This document shows, in pieces, positions 1 through 8,388 of a stretch of 64,000 nucleotides of DNA; positions within the stretch are counted from its first letter, which is position 1; each line of letters starts with the position of its first letter. The stretch lies in assembly GCA_018701215.1 (NCBI GenBank), contig JABIWH010000040.1:43268-107267 (forward strand), in the 5' to 3' direction. A program made the translations under genes and the position numbers. The notes under the pieces were generated by a model. That model made no database searches and was not told where the DNA came from. It saw only the letters and a program-made list of their open reading frames with translations. The DNA is from Rhodospirillaceae bacterium (GTDB lineage Bacteria > Pseudomonadota > Alphaproteobacteria > GCA-2731375).

Positions 1-859
1 CCGCGTCGGCCCAATTAGGATCGCCGGCCAGAATATGGCCGTAATCCTTGACCGTGGTGCCGCAACCCGACGCATTGATCACCACCGCGTCCAGGCCCGC
101 GCCATCCAGTTCTGCCGTCCAGGCCGCTACATTGGCGCGGATGGATGCCATGGCCTCGCTTTCCCGGCCCATATGATGGGTCAGGGCGCCGCAACAGCCC
201 GCATCCCTGGCCACCACCACATCACAGCCCAGGCGGGTCAGCAGACGGATGGTGGCGGCATTGATATCCGGGTCCAGGACCTGTTGCGCACAGCCGGTCA
301 GCATGGCCACACGCATCCTACGCTCGCTTTGCGCCGGATGGACCTGTGGGCGGTCCAGATCAGAGGCCGCGGGCAATTTGTCCGGCGCCATGGCCAACAT
401 GGCCCGCAAGCGTCCCGGCGCAAGAGCCGCGAACGGCTTGGCCAGACGGGCGCCCTGCAAGGCCAGGCGGAAAAGACCGGGTCTGGGCAAGACATAGGCG
501 AGCAAGGCCCGCAGCCAACGTTCCGCCAGGGGGCGGCGATATTGTTCTTCGATCCGGGCCCGGGCGCCATCCAGCAGGTGCATATAATCCACACCCGAGG
601 GGCAGGTGGTCATGCACGACAGACATGACAAACAACGGTCGATATGGCGCACCGTGCGTTCGTCCGGTGCCGCCCCGCCTTCCAGCATGTTCTTGATCAA
701 ATAGACCCGGCCCCTGGGGCTATCCAATTCATCGCCCAGCATGACATAGGTGGGACAGGTGGCGGTGCAAAAGCCGCAATGGACGCATTTGCGCAGAATG
801 CCATCGGCCTCGGCCACGGCCGGGTCGGTCAGTTGTTCAGTCTGAAAATCCGTGCGCAT
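1..859 (-). CDS. glcF: Glycolate oxidase iron-sulfur subunit GlcF (partial)
   Basis: Reading the minus strand from an ATG at 859 gives an open frame that leaves the window at position 1, so about 286 N-terminal residues are seen. It carries two ferredoxin-type [4Fe-4S] motifs, KCVHCGFCTATCP (Cys 25, 28, 31, 35) and RCLSCLSCMTTCP (Cys 76, 79, 82, 86). A CCG-type motif (DAGCCGALTHH) and a second one (NASGCGT) follow, as in the heterodisulfide-reductase-like half of GlcF. GlcF passes electrons from the GlcD/GlcE flavoprotein to the membrane quinone pool during oxidation of glycolate to glyoxylate. The start lies 2 bases after the glcE stop, so the three genes form one operon in the order D-E-F. 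The C-terminus (family length about 400-440 aa) lies beyond the window. Confidence 0.95.
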   Translation of the reverse strand, partial: MRTDFQTEQLTDPAVAEADGILRKCVHCGFCTATCPTYVMLGDELDSPRGRVYLIKNMLEGGAAPDERTVRHIDRCLSCLSCMTTCPSGVDYMHLLDGARARIEEQYRRPLAERWLRALLAYVLPRPGLFRLALQGARLAKPFAALAPGRLRAMLAMAPDKLPAASDLDRPQVHPAQSERRMRVAMLTGCAQQVLDPDINAATIRLLTRLGCDVVVARDAGCCGALTHHMGRESEAMASIRANVAAWTAELDGAGLDAVVINASGCGTTVKDYGHILAGDPNWADA

Positions 860-861
860 GG

Positions 862-2082
862 CTAATACGCTCCGTACATGCGGCCTGGGTTCAAGACCCG
901 GCGGGGATCAAACGAATCCTTGATCCGTGCGCTCAACGCCGCCAGGGCCGGAGCACTGGGCTGAAAGACATCTATCCGTTCACGTAGGGCATCGGGGCCA
1001 CGCATCAAGGTGGCATGTCCCGCATCGGTTCCACTCAGAGCGCCGCGCACCAACGCCGCGCCGCCATCATTGGTCGATGGCAGCGATAGCCAAAGCAAAC
1101 CGCCAGCCCAATCGTAATAGCCTTCGCCCCCCGCCACCAAGGCGGCCGCCATGATCCCGGCGCCGAACGATGGCGTCACGGACAGTTTCCAGACGACAGC
1201 TTCCGTGTCGGGCAGCAAAGGCGCCACGTTGCCGATCTCACGCCACAGAGTGGCGCTGTTGTGGCCGTGCAGCTCTTCGACCGTGCCCAGGGCACCCCAT
1301 TGCTGGCGCATTGCCGCCGTCCGGTGCGCGGCGGAAGGCGTGGGACCTTCGATGCGAACGGCGGTCACCGCCGCGCCGGCGCCGCTGACATAGGCCACGC
1401 CCGAGCGCGCCGCGACAGCCTGGGGCAGATGCGCCAGGGCGGAAATCTCGTGCGGGCTGCCCGCCGCCTGGCTCATGGCCAGAATGGCGGCTGTGTCGTC
1501 CTGTCCGAACAACAAAACCGTGCGGACTTTTTCCGGTGCCGGCAGCACCTTGATCGTAACCTCCGTCAACGCCGCCAAGGTGCCAAAGCTGCCTGCCATC
1601 AACTTGCAGAGATCATAGCCGGTGACATTCTTGACCACCCGGCCACCGGATTTGAAGGCCTCGCCCCGGCCGGAAATACCTTCGACGCCCAGAAAATGAT
1701 CCCGCGCCGCGCCCGCCTTGATGCGGCGCGGGCCGGCCAGGTTGGCGGACAGCACACCGCCGATGGTCTGGTCCTGATCACTTTGGTACAGATCACCCAA
1801 ATCCGGCGGCTCGAACGCCAGTTGCTGCCGTTGTTGCGCCAGCATGGCCTGGATCTGGCCCAGGGGCGTCGCCGCTCCCGCGCGCAGCACCAGCTCTTCG
1901 GGCTCGTACAACGTGACGCCCTCCAGGGCGGAAAGGTCCAGGCGGTAATCCGTGGTGATGGGCCGTCCCAGGCCGGCTTTGCTGCCTGCGCCGACCAGTT
2001 CGACGGTCTTTTCCTCGGCCCCGGCCCAAGTCAGAAGCTCGGCCACCTGGGCGGCATCTTGCGGTTTCAGATTTTCGCTCAT
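862..2082 (-). CDS. glcE: Glycolate oxidase FAD-binding subunit GlcE
   Basis: The protein has 406 residues. The frame is open further upstream to 2205, but that stretch only shadows glcD; the ATG at 2082 (MSENLKPQ) lies 10 bases past the glcD stop and gives the usual GlcE length. It has a PCMH-type FAD-binding fold: the early segment with ELVLRAGAATPLGQIQ is followed by the Gly-rich stretch around DQTIGGVLSANLAGPRR and GRVVKNVTGYDLCKL, typical of GlcE. The C-terminal DPRRVLNPGRMY is the usual ending of this family. GlcE works with GlcD and GlcF to oxidise glycolate (and often D-lactate) to glyoxylate. Annotation is secure; only the exact start is inferred. Confidence 0.93.
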   Translation of the reverse strand: MSENLKPQDAAQVAELLTWAGAEEKTVELVGAGSKAGLGRPITTDYRLDLSALEGVTLYEPEELVLRAGAATPLGQIQAMLAQQRQQLAFEPPDLGDLYQSDQDQTIGGVLSANLAGPRRIKAGAARDHFLGVEGISGRGEAFKSGGRVVKNVTGYDLCKLMAGSFGTLAALTEVTIKVLPAPEKVRTVLLFGQDDTAAILAMSQAAGSPHEISALAHLPQAVAARSGVAYVSGAGAAVTAVRIEGPTPSAAHRTAAMRQQWGALGTVEELHGHNSATLWREIGNVAPLLPDTEAVVWKLSVTPSFGAGIMAAALVAGGEGYYDWAGGLLWLSLPSTNDGGAALVRGALSGTDAGHATLMRGPDALRERIDVFQPSAPALAALSARIKDSFDPRRVLNPGRMYGAY

Positions 2083-2092
2083 CAAAAGCCCA

Positions 2093-3577
2093 TTAGAAGC
2101 GGGGGATATCGGGGAACGGCAGCTGCCCCTGGTGCACCTCCAGCCGGCCCAACTCGGCGCAGCTGTGCAGAACGGGAAAAACCTTGCCCGGATTGAGGCG
2201 GCCATTGGGGTCGAAGGCGCATTTCACCCGCAATTGCTGTGCCAGGTCCGCCTCGGTGAAGACTTCCGCCATCAGGTCGCGCTTTTCCACCCCGACGCCA
2301 TGTTCGCCGGTCAGCACGCCGCCGACCTCGACACAAAGGCGCAGAATATCGGCGCCGAACGCCTCCGCCGTCTCCAACTCGCCCGCGTTGGCATCGTAGA
2401 GGATCAAGGGATGCAGATTGCCGTCGCCGGCGTGGAAGACATTGGCCACGCGTAGGCCATGTTTCTCGCTCAACTCGCTCATCCGCGCCAGCACTTCCGG
2501 CAGGCGGTTGCGGGGAATGGTACCGTCCATGCACATATAGTCCGGGCTGATCCGGCCAATAGCAGGAAAGGCCGCCTTGCGCCCGGCCCAGAACGCCGTG
2601 CGCTCGGCCTCGTTCTCCGAGGCGCGCAACGAGGTGGAGCCGCAACCCGCCGCGATCTCGGCAACTTTTTCGATCAGATAATCGACCTCCGGCCGGGGGC
2701 CGTCCAGTTCGACGATCAATAGTGCCTCGGCCTCCAATGGATAGCCGGCCTGGCAGAATTCCTCAGCCGCATGGATGGCGGCCTTGTCCATCATCTCCAT
2801 GCCGCCTGGTATGATCCCGGCACCGATAACCTCGGCCACGCAGGATCCCGCCGCCTCGGAGGAGGGGAAACCGATCAGCACGGCGCGGGCGGTTTCGGGC
2901 TTTTTCAGTATGCGCACGGTAACTTCGGTAATGACGCCGAGCAGACCTTCCGAGCCGGTCAACAGGCCCAGCAGGTCATAACCGCCGCTATCGAGATGCT
3001 TGCCGCCCAGACGAATAACCTCGCCCGACAGCAGCACCATTTCCAGGCCCAGCAGATTATTAGTGGTGACGCCGTATTTCAGGCAATGCACGCCGCCGGC
3101 ATTTTCCGCCACGTTGCCGCCAATGGAACAGGCGATCTGGCTAGAGGGATCAGGCGCATAGTAGAAACCTTCGCCATCGACCGCCTGGCTGATGCCTAGA
3201 TTAGTGACGCCGGGCTGTACCCTGACGGCGCGGTTGGCGTAGTCGATTTCCAGGACTTGATTGAACTTGCCCAGGCCCAGTATGATGCCATCGGCCAGAG
3301 GCAATGCGCCGCCCGAAAGCGAGGTGCCCGCACCCCTGGGCACGATCTTGATCCCCCATTCGTCGCACAGGCGCAAAATGGCGGAAATCTGGTCGACCGT
3401 ATTGGGCAGCACCACGGCCATGGGGATCTGACGGTAGGCGGGCAGGCCATCGGATTCGTAAACCCGCATGCCCGCATCATCGGCGATCACGCCTTCCCCC
3501 GGCACGATCTTACGCAGGGCGGTGATCAGATCATTGCGCCGGGCCAGAATCTCGCCATCGGGTTCGGGCATCTGCAT
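2093..3577 (-). CDS. glcD: Glycolate oxidase catalytic FAD subunit GlcD
   Basis: This 494-residue flavoprotein is a full-length GlcD. The FAD-binding PCMH domain occupies roughly residues 45-230, with VPRGAGTSLSGGALP, the PSSQIACSIGGNVAENAGG loop and a GVTTNNLLG segment. The FAD-oxidase C domain follows, with the conserved HAGDGNLHP and GEHGVG motifs, and the protein ends in DPNGRLNPGKVFP. It oxidises glycolate to glyoxylate and donates electrons through GlcE/GlcF. It is the first gene of glcD-glcE-glcF, with only 10 bases to glcE. The stretch upstream (3578-3627) is short and holds the rpmJ terminator just beyond it, so the operon promoter is probably close to the start codon. No GlcC regulator or glycolate permease is visible. 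Confidence 0.96.
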   Translation of the reverse strand: MQMPEPDGEILARRNDLITALRKIVPGEGVIADDAGMRVYESDGLPAYRQIPMAVVLPNTVDQISAILRLCDEWGIKIVPRGAGTSLSGGALPLADGIILGLGKFNQVLEIDYANRAVRVQPGVTNLGISQAVDGEGFYYAPDPSSQIACSIGGNVAENAGGVHCLKYGVTTNNLLGLEMVLLSGEVIRLGGKHLDSGGYDLLGLLTGSEGLLGVITEVTVRILKKPETARAVLIGFPSSEAAGSCVAEVIGAGIIPGGMEMMDKAAIHAAEEFCQAGYPLEAEALLIVELDGPRPEVDYLIEKVAEIAAGCGSTSLRASENEAERTAFWAGRKAAFPAIGRISPDYMCMDGTIPRNRLPEVLARMSELSEKHGLRVANVFHAGDGNLHPLILYDANAGELETAEAFGADILRLCVEVGGVLTGEHGVGVEKRDLMAEVFTEADLAQQLRVKCAFDPNGRLNPGKVFPVLHSCAELGRLEVHQGQLPFPDIPRF

Positions 3578-3627
3578 GGTTTCGTCTCCAGCTAAATCGT
3601 ACTAGCCGATAATAGCACGGAAATACG

Positions 3628-3651
3628 AAAAACCGCGCCTGATAGGCGCGG
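3628..3651 (-). terminator. Rho-independent terminator of rpmJ
   Basis: An 8-bp GC-rich perfect stem (CCGCGCCT / AGGCGCGG, loop of 3) is followed on the minus strand by TTTTT. It lies 50 bases past the rpmJ stop and isolates rpmJ from the glc operon. Confidence 0.85.
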
Positions 3652-3700
3652 CATCAATGGCCCCCGGTCAGGTAATCCGGAGCCACATAATCGCTAGAAT

Positions 3701-3826
3701 TTAGCCCTGGCGCGCCTTGAAACGGCGATTGGTCTTGTTGATCACATAGACCCGGCCCTTGCGGCGGATGACCCGGCAATCGCGGTGGCGCTTTTTCGCC
3801 GATTTTAAAGAGTTTAGAACTTTCAT
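3701..3826 (-). CDS. rpmJ: 50S ribosomal protein L36
   Basis: This 41-residue basic protein starts MKVLNSLKSAKKRHRDC and continues with VIRRKGRVYVINK and NRRFKARQG, the classic bacterial L36 sequence. It binds 23S rRNA in the large subunit. Only one cysteine (Cys17) is present, so the Zn-ribbon ligands are missing: this is the zinc-independent form that is usual in alphaproteobacteria. It is monocistronic, well away from the ribosomal protein operons, with its own terminator downstream. Confidence 0.97.
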   Translation of the reverse strand: MKVLNSLKSAKKRHRDCRVIRRKGRVYVINKTNRRFKARQG

Positions 3827-3918
3827 CGCATCACCTGTTCACACAGCTTAACTTAGCCCGCTCCAGGGCAAAAAGGTTGGCGGAACATACAGAGGCCCCC
3901 GCGCCCTGTCAACGCCGC

Positions 3919-4848
3919 CTATTCATCCCCCTTCGAGGCATGAAACAGATAAAACCCGATGTTGCCGCCTTGCAGCACCAGAACCCGGCGGGCCCATAAT
4001 TCAACCTCCCACATCATCCAGGAGCGTTGATTCTTGGGGATGGTTCCTTGCTTCAAGATGCCGGTTAGATCCGCCAAACCGTGTGTTATATGGTTGCAGA
4101 ATGCCTCCGAAATATCGTCTGCCTGATGCACATCCAAATGGCTTGCCGACAACCCCTGCTTAATTTGCTCCACGGTCACCAGATATGGCTGCATCTTCTC
4201 GAATTTGGCCCATTCCGCCATATCATCCTTCGCGCCAGTTGCGTTCTTGGCCGCGAATTCCGCCAATAAAATCTGGCCGCCTGGTTTCAACAACGCCCAT
4301 ATGTCATTGAAAATAGTATCTTTCTCTTTCAGACCCAGCAGGGCGGCGCGGCCGAAAACAGCATCCTGGCTACCAGGTTCGATATCGCAATTCCCCAGTG
4401 AACCTTCCCGGATTGTTATCTTGTCGGCCAATCCGGCTTTCTCGGCGAATTTGACGGCCAACTCCATTTGGGCCGGATCATGTTGCAAGCCTTCAACCTT
4501 GCAGCCGAATTCCCGCGCGATCACACGCGTGGCGGTGCCGATACCGGCGGTGATATCCAGCACCGATTTCTCTGCATCCAATTGCATCGGTTCGATCAGC
4601 TGCATGATGGCTTCTTCGCTACCGGGGAAGGTGCAGCCTTCGCCAAACAATCGCTGCGCCGCCGCCAGGCGCGGTTCCGGCCAACTGGCAACGCCCTCTA
4701 CCGTGCTATCGGGGTCACCCGACAGTGCGTCTAAATCGCCGGCTGCCGCATCATCGGCCTCGACATCGTCGCCTTCCCACCAGGCGTGCAAGCGGTTAAG
4801 CAGCGAAACCTTACCAACCGCGGAATTTGTATCATTTTCCGTCGACAT
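3919..4848 (-). CDS. Class I SAM-dependent methyltransferase
   Basis: This protein has 309 residues. An acidic N-terminal segment of about 90 residues, rich in Asp/Glu/Ala, precedes a Rossmann methyltransferase core. Motif I reads LDITAGIGTATR (about residue 100), followed by an acidic residue in the next strand and a motif resembling post-motif II (LLKPGGQILLAEF). The target is unknown; the core resembles small-molecule or lipid methyltransferases, and no substrate domain is visible. The start ATG at 4848 gives MSTENDTNSA. It stands alone between rpmJ and the large cyclase, on the same strand, with 155 bases of AT-rich sequence separating it from the cyclase stop. Confidence 0.8.
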   Translation of the reverse strand: MSTENDTNSAVGKVSLLNRLHAWWEGDDVEADDAAAGDLDALSGDPDSTVEGVASWPEPRLAAAQRLFGEGCTFPGSEEAIMQLIEPMQLDAEKSVLDITAGIGTATRVIAREFGCKVEGLQHDPAQMELAVKFAEKAGLADKITIREGSLGNCDIEPGSQDAVFGRAALLGLKEKDTIFNDIWALLKPGGQILLAEFAAKNATGAKDDMAEWAKFEKMQPYLVTVEQIKQGLSASHLDVHQADDISEAFCNHITHGLADLTGILKQGTIPKNQRSWMMWEVELWARRVLVLQGGNIGFYLFHASKGDE

Positions 4849-5003
4849 CAGTATCGTCCGTCAATATTTCCCAATTTCGTAGTCTGGCATGTCTAACACT
4901 CAGATACCTCCGACGTGCTTATATTAGAGCTACTGTGCAATATTTGCCTTAATCACAAGTTAACCGTTCTTGTTTTTTGGCATGTTGCACCAGCCGAAGC
5001 GCG

Positions 5004-8000
5004 CTAGGATGCCCTGATCCGGCTCAATGCGGCATCGATGGCGGGTAGGTCGATCAAATTGCCCATTCGCCTCGCCTCATCCTGTAAATGGCGCAATTCA
5101 TCCACCAGCGCCTGATCTTGGCCGCCACGGCCCGCCGCGGCCAGTGCCCGCCCCCTGGCAACCGTGAAGTCACAACGGGGCAAGGGCTCAGGTTTCCAAT
5201 AGGCTTCCATCGCCGCCGCGTAACGCTCAGCCTCATCCCATGCGCGGCGTTCCAGGGAGGTCTCAACAGCGAAACGGTAAAACTCGACGTAGTTATGGCT
5301 GACCGCGCCCGCATCCAGAATACGCTCGCCCTCCGCCAAGGCTTCCGCCGCGGTTCCCGGATCGTCCGTCAGCAAGGCCTGCATGGCAAGACATGTCGGG
5401 CCCAGATAAGCCATGCCGGCCTGCCGTGACAGGGTGATCGCCGATTGCACATGCTCCATGGCCGCCGCCCGCGCGCCTTGTACGATAAGAGCATGGGCCC
5501 AGAGATATTGCGCATCGGCGGAAAATAAGCGGGCGCCAATGGCCTCGCACAGGCCGAGCATCTCGCGCGCCAGCGCTTCGGCGCGCAAACCGTCGCCGGC
5601 TTCCGCATGAACGTGCGAAATTACGCTTTTCGCCACGATAACCGCCCGCTGGTCGCCGATCCTTTGGGCTAGATCAATGCCTGTGTGGATATCCGCCACC
5701 CCCGCCTCGCCATTGCCGAGATAGAGATCGATATCGCCCCGCATGATCAAGTTGGACGCCTCAATGCCGGAAAGCCCATGCCCGCGGGCAACCGTTATGC
5801 AGCGGCTGAAGAAGCCGTGTGCGGTGCGCATGCGGCCGCGCATATACCAGGCATCGCCCAGTCCGCTTAACGCCCGGGCCTCGGCCTCCGGCGAGCTTGC
5901 GAGCGTGGCAAATTCCAGTGCTTCGCCGTGCGCCGCCAAACAGCCGTCAAGATTACCCATGGAAAAATAAATCCCGCCGCGCAGATAGTTTATCCGTGCC
6001 AACGCGGCAGCGTCGTTTGACGTTCCCGCGGCCGCTTCGGCGCGGTCGAGCGCCGCCAGCCCGCTATCGCGGCGATCAACGATGCGCAGTCCTTCCGCCA
6101 AACCAATGTTGACGCGGCAAATTTCCGCATCACTGCCGGCCATCTCCAAGGCCTGCTCAAAGGTGGCGATGGACAGATCCGTATCGCCCAATTCACGCAA
6201 GGCATCGCCCTGCAGGCCCATCAATTCCAGGCGCACATCATGGGGCGCATGCAATTCCAAGGCGCGGCGGCTCAAACGCAACGCGACATCATAGCGTAGT
6301 GCGGCGTTCGACTGCCGTGTCGCCAACAGGTATGCCGCCGCCGCGCCGCTATCCTTGGCCGCGTCCAGATGCTCGGCCCGCAGAATGGGGTCCAAATCCA
6401 TGAAATGCCCGGCGGCGCGCTTGTGCAATGCCGAGCGCTGGCTGGACAGTAACGAGCTGTAGACCCCGTCGCGGATCAAGGCATGGGAAAAATGGTAATC
6501 TTCGCCCGCCGGCCGGATCAAGGCCTGGGACAGCAGCACATCCGCGCGGTAGTCATAGCGCCCCAAAAGCGCGGCCAAAGCCGCGCTGGAAAAGCGCTGA
6601 CCCAGGATCGAGGCCACCTGCAGCGCCTTCCTGTCAAGGGCCGGCAGCGCGTCCAGCCGGGCTTGGATGATGCCCTGCAAGGTACCCGGTATTTCGCCGC
6701 TTTGCAGCTCGTCGGCGTTGCGCAGCAGCTGTTCCAGATACAATGGATTTCCACCCGCCCGTTCAATACAGGTGGTCACCAAATCCGGCTCGATACCAGG
6801 AAACTCCCGCGCCAGGTGCAGGGCCTCGGCCCGGTCCATGGCGCCAAGGTCGATGGTCGCCAACGGCGCGCCGCCCGTATAGCCGTGCCATTCGGCGTCC
6901 AACGGATCAGCGGCAAGCCGCGTTGTCAGCAACAATATGGCGCGGCAATTCCCGACCACCTTGACCAGGAACGCGACCGAGAGCAAAAGCCCCGCATCGG
7001 CCCAATGCAAATCCTCCACCTTCAAAAGCAATGGCGAGCGCTCGCTCAAGGCACGCACCAAGGCCGTGATGGTCTCCAGCTTGCCGCGATTGCGGGTCCG
7101 GTTGTCCATGGCGTCATATAGATTGCGCAATTCGCCGGGCTGCTTCAGATCCAATAGATCATTGAGAAAAATTCGCTGATCGCCCAGAGCCAAGCCATTG
7201 GTTATGGCCTGTTCCACGGCGTCGGCGCGGACGGATTTATCGCTGCCCGCGCTGATATCCAACAAGCTGCGGACAAACCAGCGTACGGGATCCTGGCCCT
7301 TGCCCATGCCAAAATCCAGAACCAGGCCGGTATGGCAACGAAAGCCGTTCTCAACCGCATGGCGTTCAAACTCGTTCAGCAACCGGGTTTTCCCAATGCC
7401 CGCCTCGCCACGCACGATAAGCGTTTCACCCAGGCCGGTTTCCATGCAGGCGTTTAGCACTGTTTCAAATCGGCGGAATTCCCGGCGCCTGCCAACAAAG
7501 GGATGCCGTGGCGCCACAGAGGCCTGCGACAAGCCATGCACCCGCCATACCGTCACCGGTTCCAGCAAGCCGGCGATTTGCCGCTCTCCCAGGTTCTCGC
7601 CATCGAACCTTTCAGCCAGGGCACGCTGCACCGAGGTGGAGGCGAAGGTTTCGCCGGCCTGGGCCAAACTGGTCAGCCGCGATGCCAAATTGACGCTGTC
7701 ACCTGTTACCGTGAATTCCGTATGGGTCGCGCTGCCGGTGGCGCTGGCCACGACCTGCCCGGCGGCAACACCAATGTGAACCTGTAGGGGCGGCGTCAAA
7801 TCAGCGACCGCCTGATGAATATCGATGGCCGCGCGCACGGCCCGCTCGGGGTCATCGGTATGGGCAACGGGGGCGCCGAACACGGCCATCACCGCATCGC
7901 CGATATGCTTGTCCACCGTGCCGCCATGACGGCGCACGATGCCATCGACGGCGGCAAAAAAGTGGTTCAGCATGGCATGGGTCTGCTCTGCGTCCAGGCC

Positions 8001-8288
8001 GCTCGATAGCTTTGTAAAACCAGATATGTCGGCGAACAGCACCGTGACCTGTCGGCGGGATGCATCCTGTCCTGGCATATTCTGCCCGGCCTCCACGGCG
8101 GAACCAATGCTCAACGCCGTGATCGCCGCCAACAGCTTCTTGCGCGGGCCCATGGGCAGGCGCAATTCCTTCAGATCGCCAGCATCCAGCAGCTGTGCCG
8201 CCGCGAAATCGATTTCGTTCTCAATGAAGCTGTCGACATATTTGTCGAGGCCAAGCTCCATCAACCACTCAGAGATTTCGCGCGCCAT
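5004..8288 (-). CDS. SAM domain - adenylate/guanylate cyclase - ATPase - TPR regulatory protein
   Basis: This multidomain protein has about 1094 residues. Order: a sterile alpha motif (about residues 1-60, SEWLMELGLDKYVDSF), a class III cyclase homology domain (about 80-245), an AAA/STAND-type ATPase (Walker A GEAGIGKT, Walker B LLKVEDLHWAD) and a long TPR-like helical C-terminus. The cyclase has both metal aspartates (FADISGF, GDAVMAVFG), the DKHIGDA lysine and the TGDSVNLASR Asn/Arg, so it should be catalytically competent and make cAMP or cGMP. I prefer the ATG at 8288, which has GGGGTG 7 bases upstream, over a TTG five codons earlier. This architecture is known in proteobacteria as a signalling scaffold; the stimulus cannot be told from sequence. 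Confidence 0.9.
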   Translation of the reverse strand: MAREISEWLMELGLDKYVDSFIENEIDFAAAQLLDAGDLKELRLPMGPRKKLLAAITALSIGSAVEAGQNMPGQDASRRQVTVLFADISGFTKLSSGLDAEQTHAMLNHFFAAVDGIVRRHGGTVDKHIGDAVMAVFGAPVAHTDDPERAVRAAIDIHQAVADLTPPLQVHIGVAAGQVVASATGSATHTEFTVTGDSVNLASRLTSLAQAGETFASTSVQRALAERFDGENLGERQIAGLLEPVTVWRVHGLSQASVAPRHPFVGRRREFRRFETVLNACMETGLGETLIVRGEAGIGKTRLLNEFERHAVENGFRCHTGLVLDFGMGKGQDPVRWFVRSLLDISAGSDKSVRADAVEQAITNGLALGDQRIFLNDLLDLKQPGELRNLYDAMDNRTRNRGKLETITALVRALSERSPLLLKVEDLHWADAGLLLSVAFLVKVVGNCRAILLLTTRLAADPLDAEWHGYTGGAPLATIDLGAMDRAEALHLAREFPGIEPDLVTTCIERAGGNPLYLEQLLRNADELQSGEIPGTLQGIIQARLDALPALDRKALQVASILGQRFSSAALAALLGRYDYRADVLLSQALIRPAGEDYHFSHALIRDGVYSSLLSSQRSALHKRAAGHFMDLDPILRAEHLDAAKDSGAAAAYLLATRQSNAALRYDVALRLSRRALELHAPHDVRLELMGLQGDALRELGDTDLSIATFEQALEMAGSDAEICRVNIGLAEGLRIVDRRDSGLAALDRAEAAAGTSNDAAALARINYLRGGIYFSMGNLDGCLAAHGEALEFATLASSPEAEARALSGLGDAWYMRGRMRTAHGFFSRCITVARGHGLSGIEASNLIMRGDIDLYLGNGEAGVADIHTGIDLAQRIGDQRAVIVAKSVISHVHAEAGDGLRAEALAREMLGLCEAIGARLFSADAQYLWAHALIVQGARAAAMEHVQSAITLSRQAGMAYLGPTCLAMQALLTDDPGTAAEALAEGERILDAGAVSHNYVEFYRFAVETSLERRAWDEAERYAAAMEAYWKPEPLPRCDFTVARGRALAAAGRGGQDQALVDELRHLQDEARRMGNLIDLPAIDAALSRIRAS

Positions 8289-8388
8289 TACAGAACACCC
8301 CAACCGAACCGGGAACAGACTAGCAAGTTAACGGCACGGATCAATAAGACAGATTTATCCAGCCCCGGAACAGCTCTCCAGCAGGCAG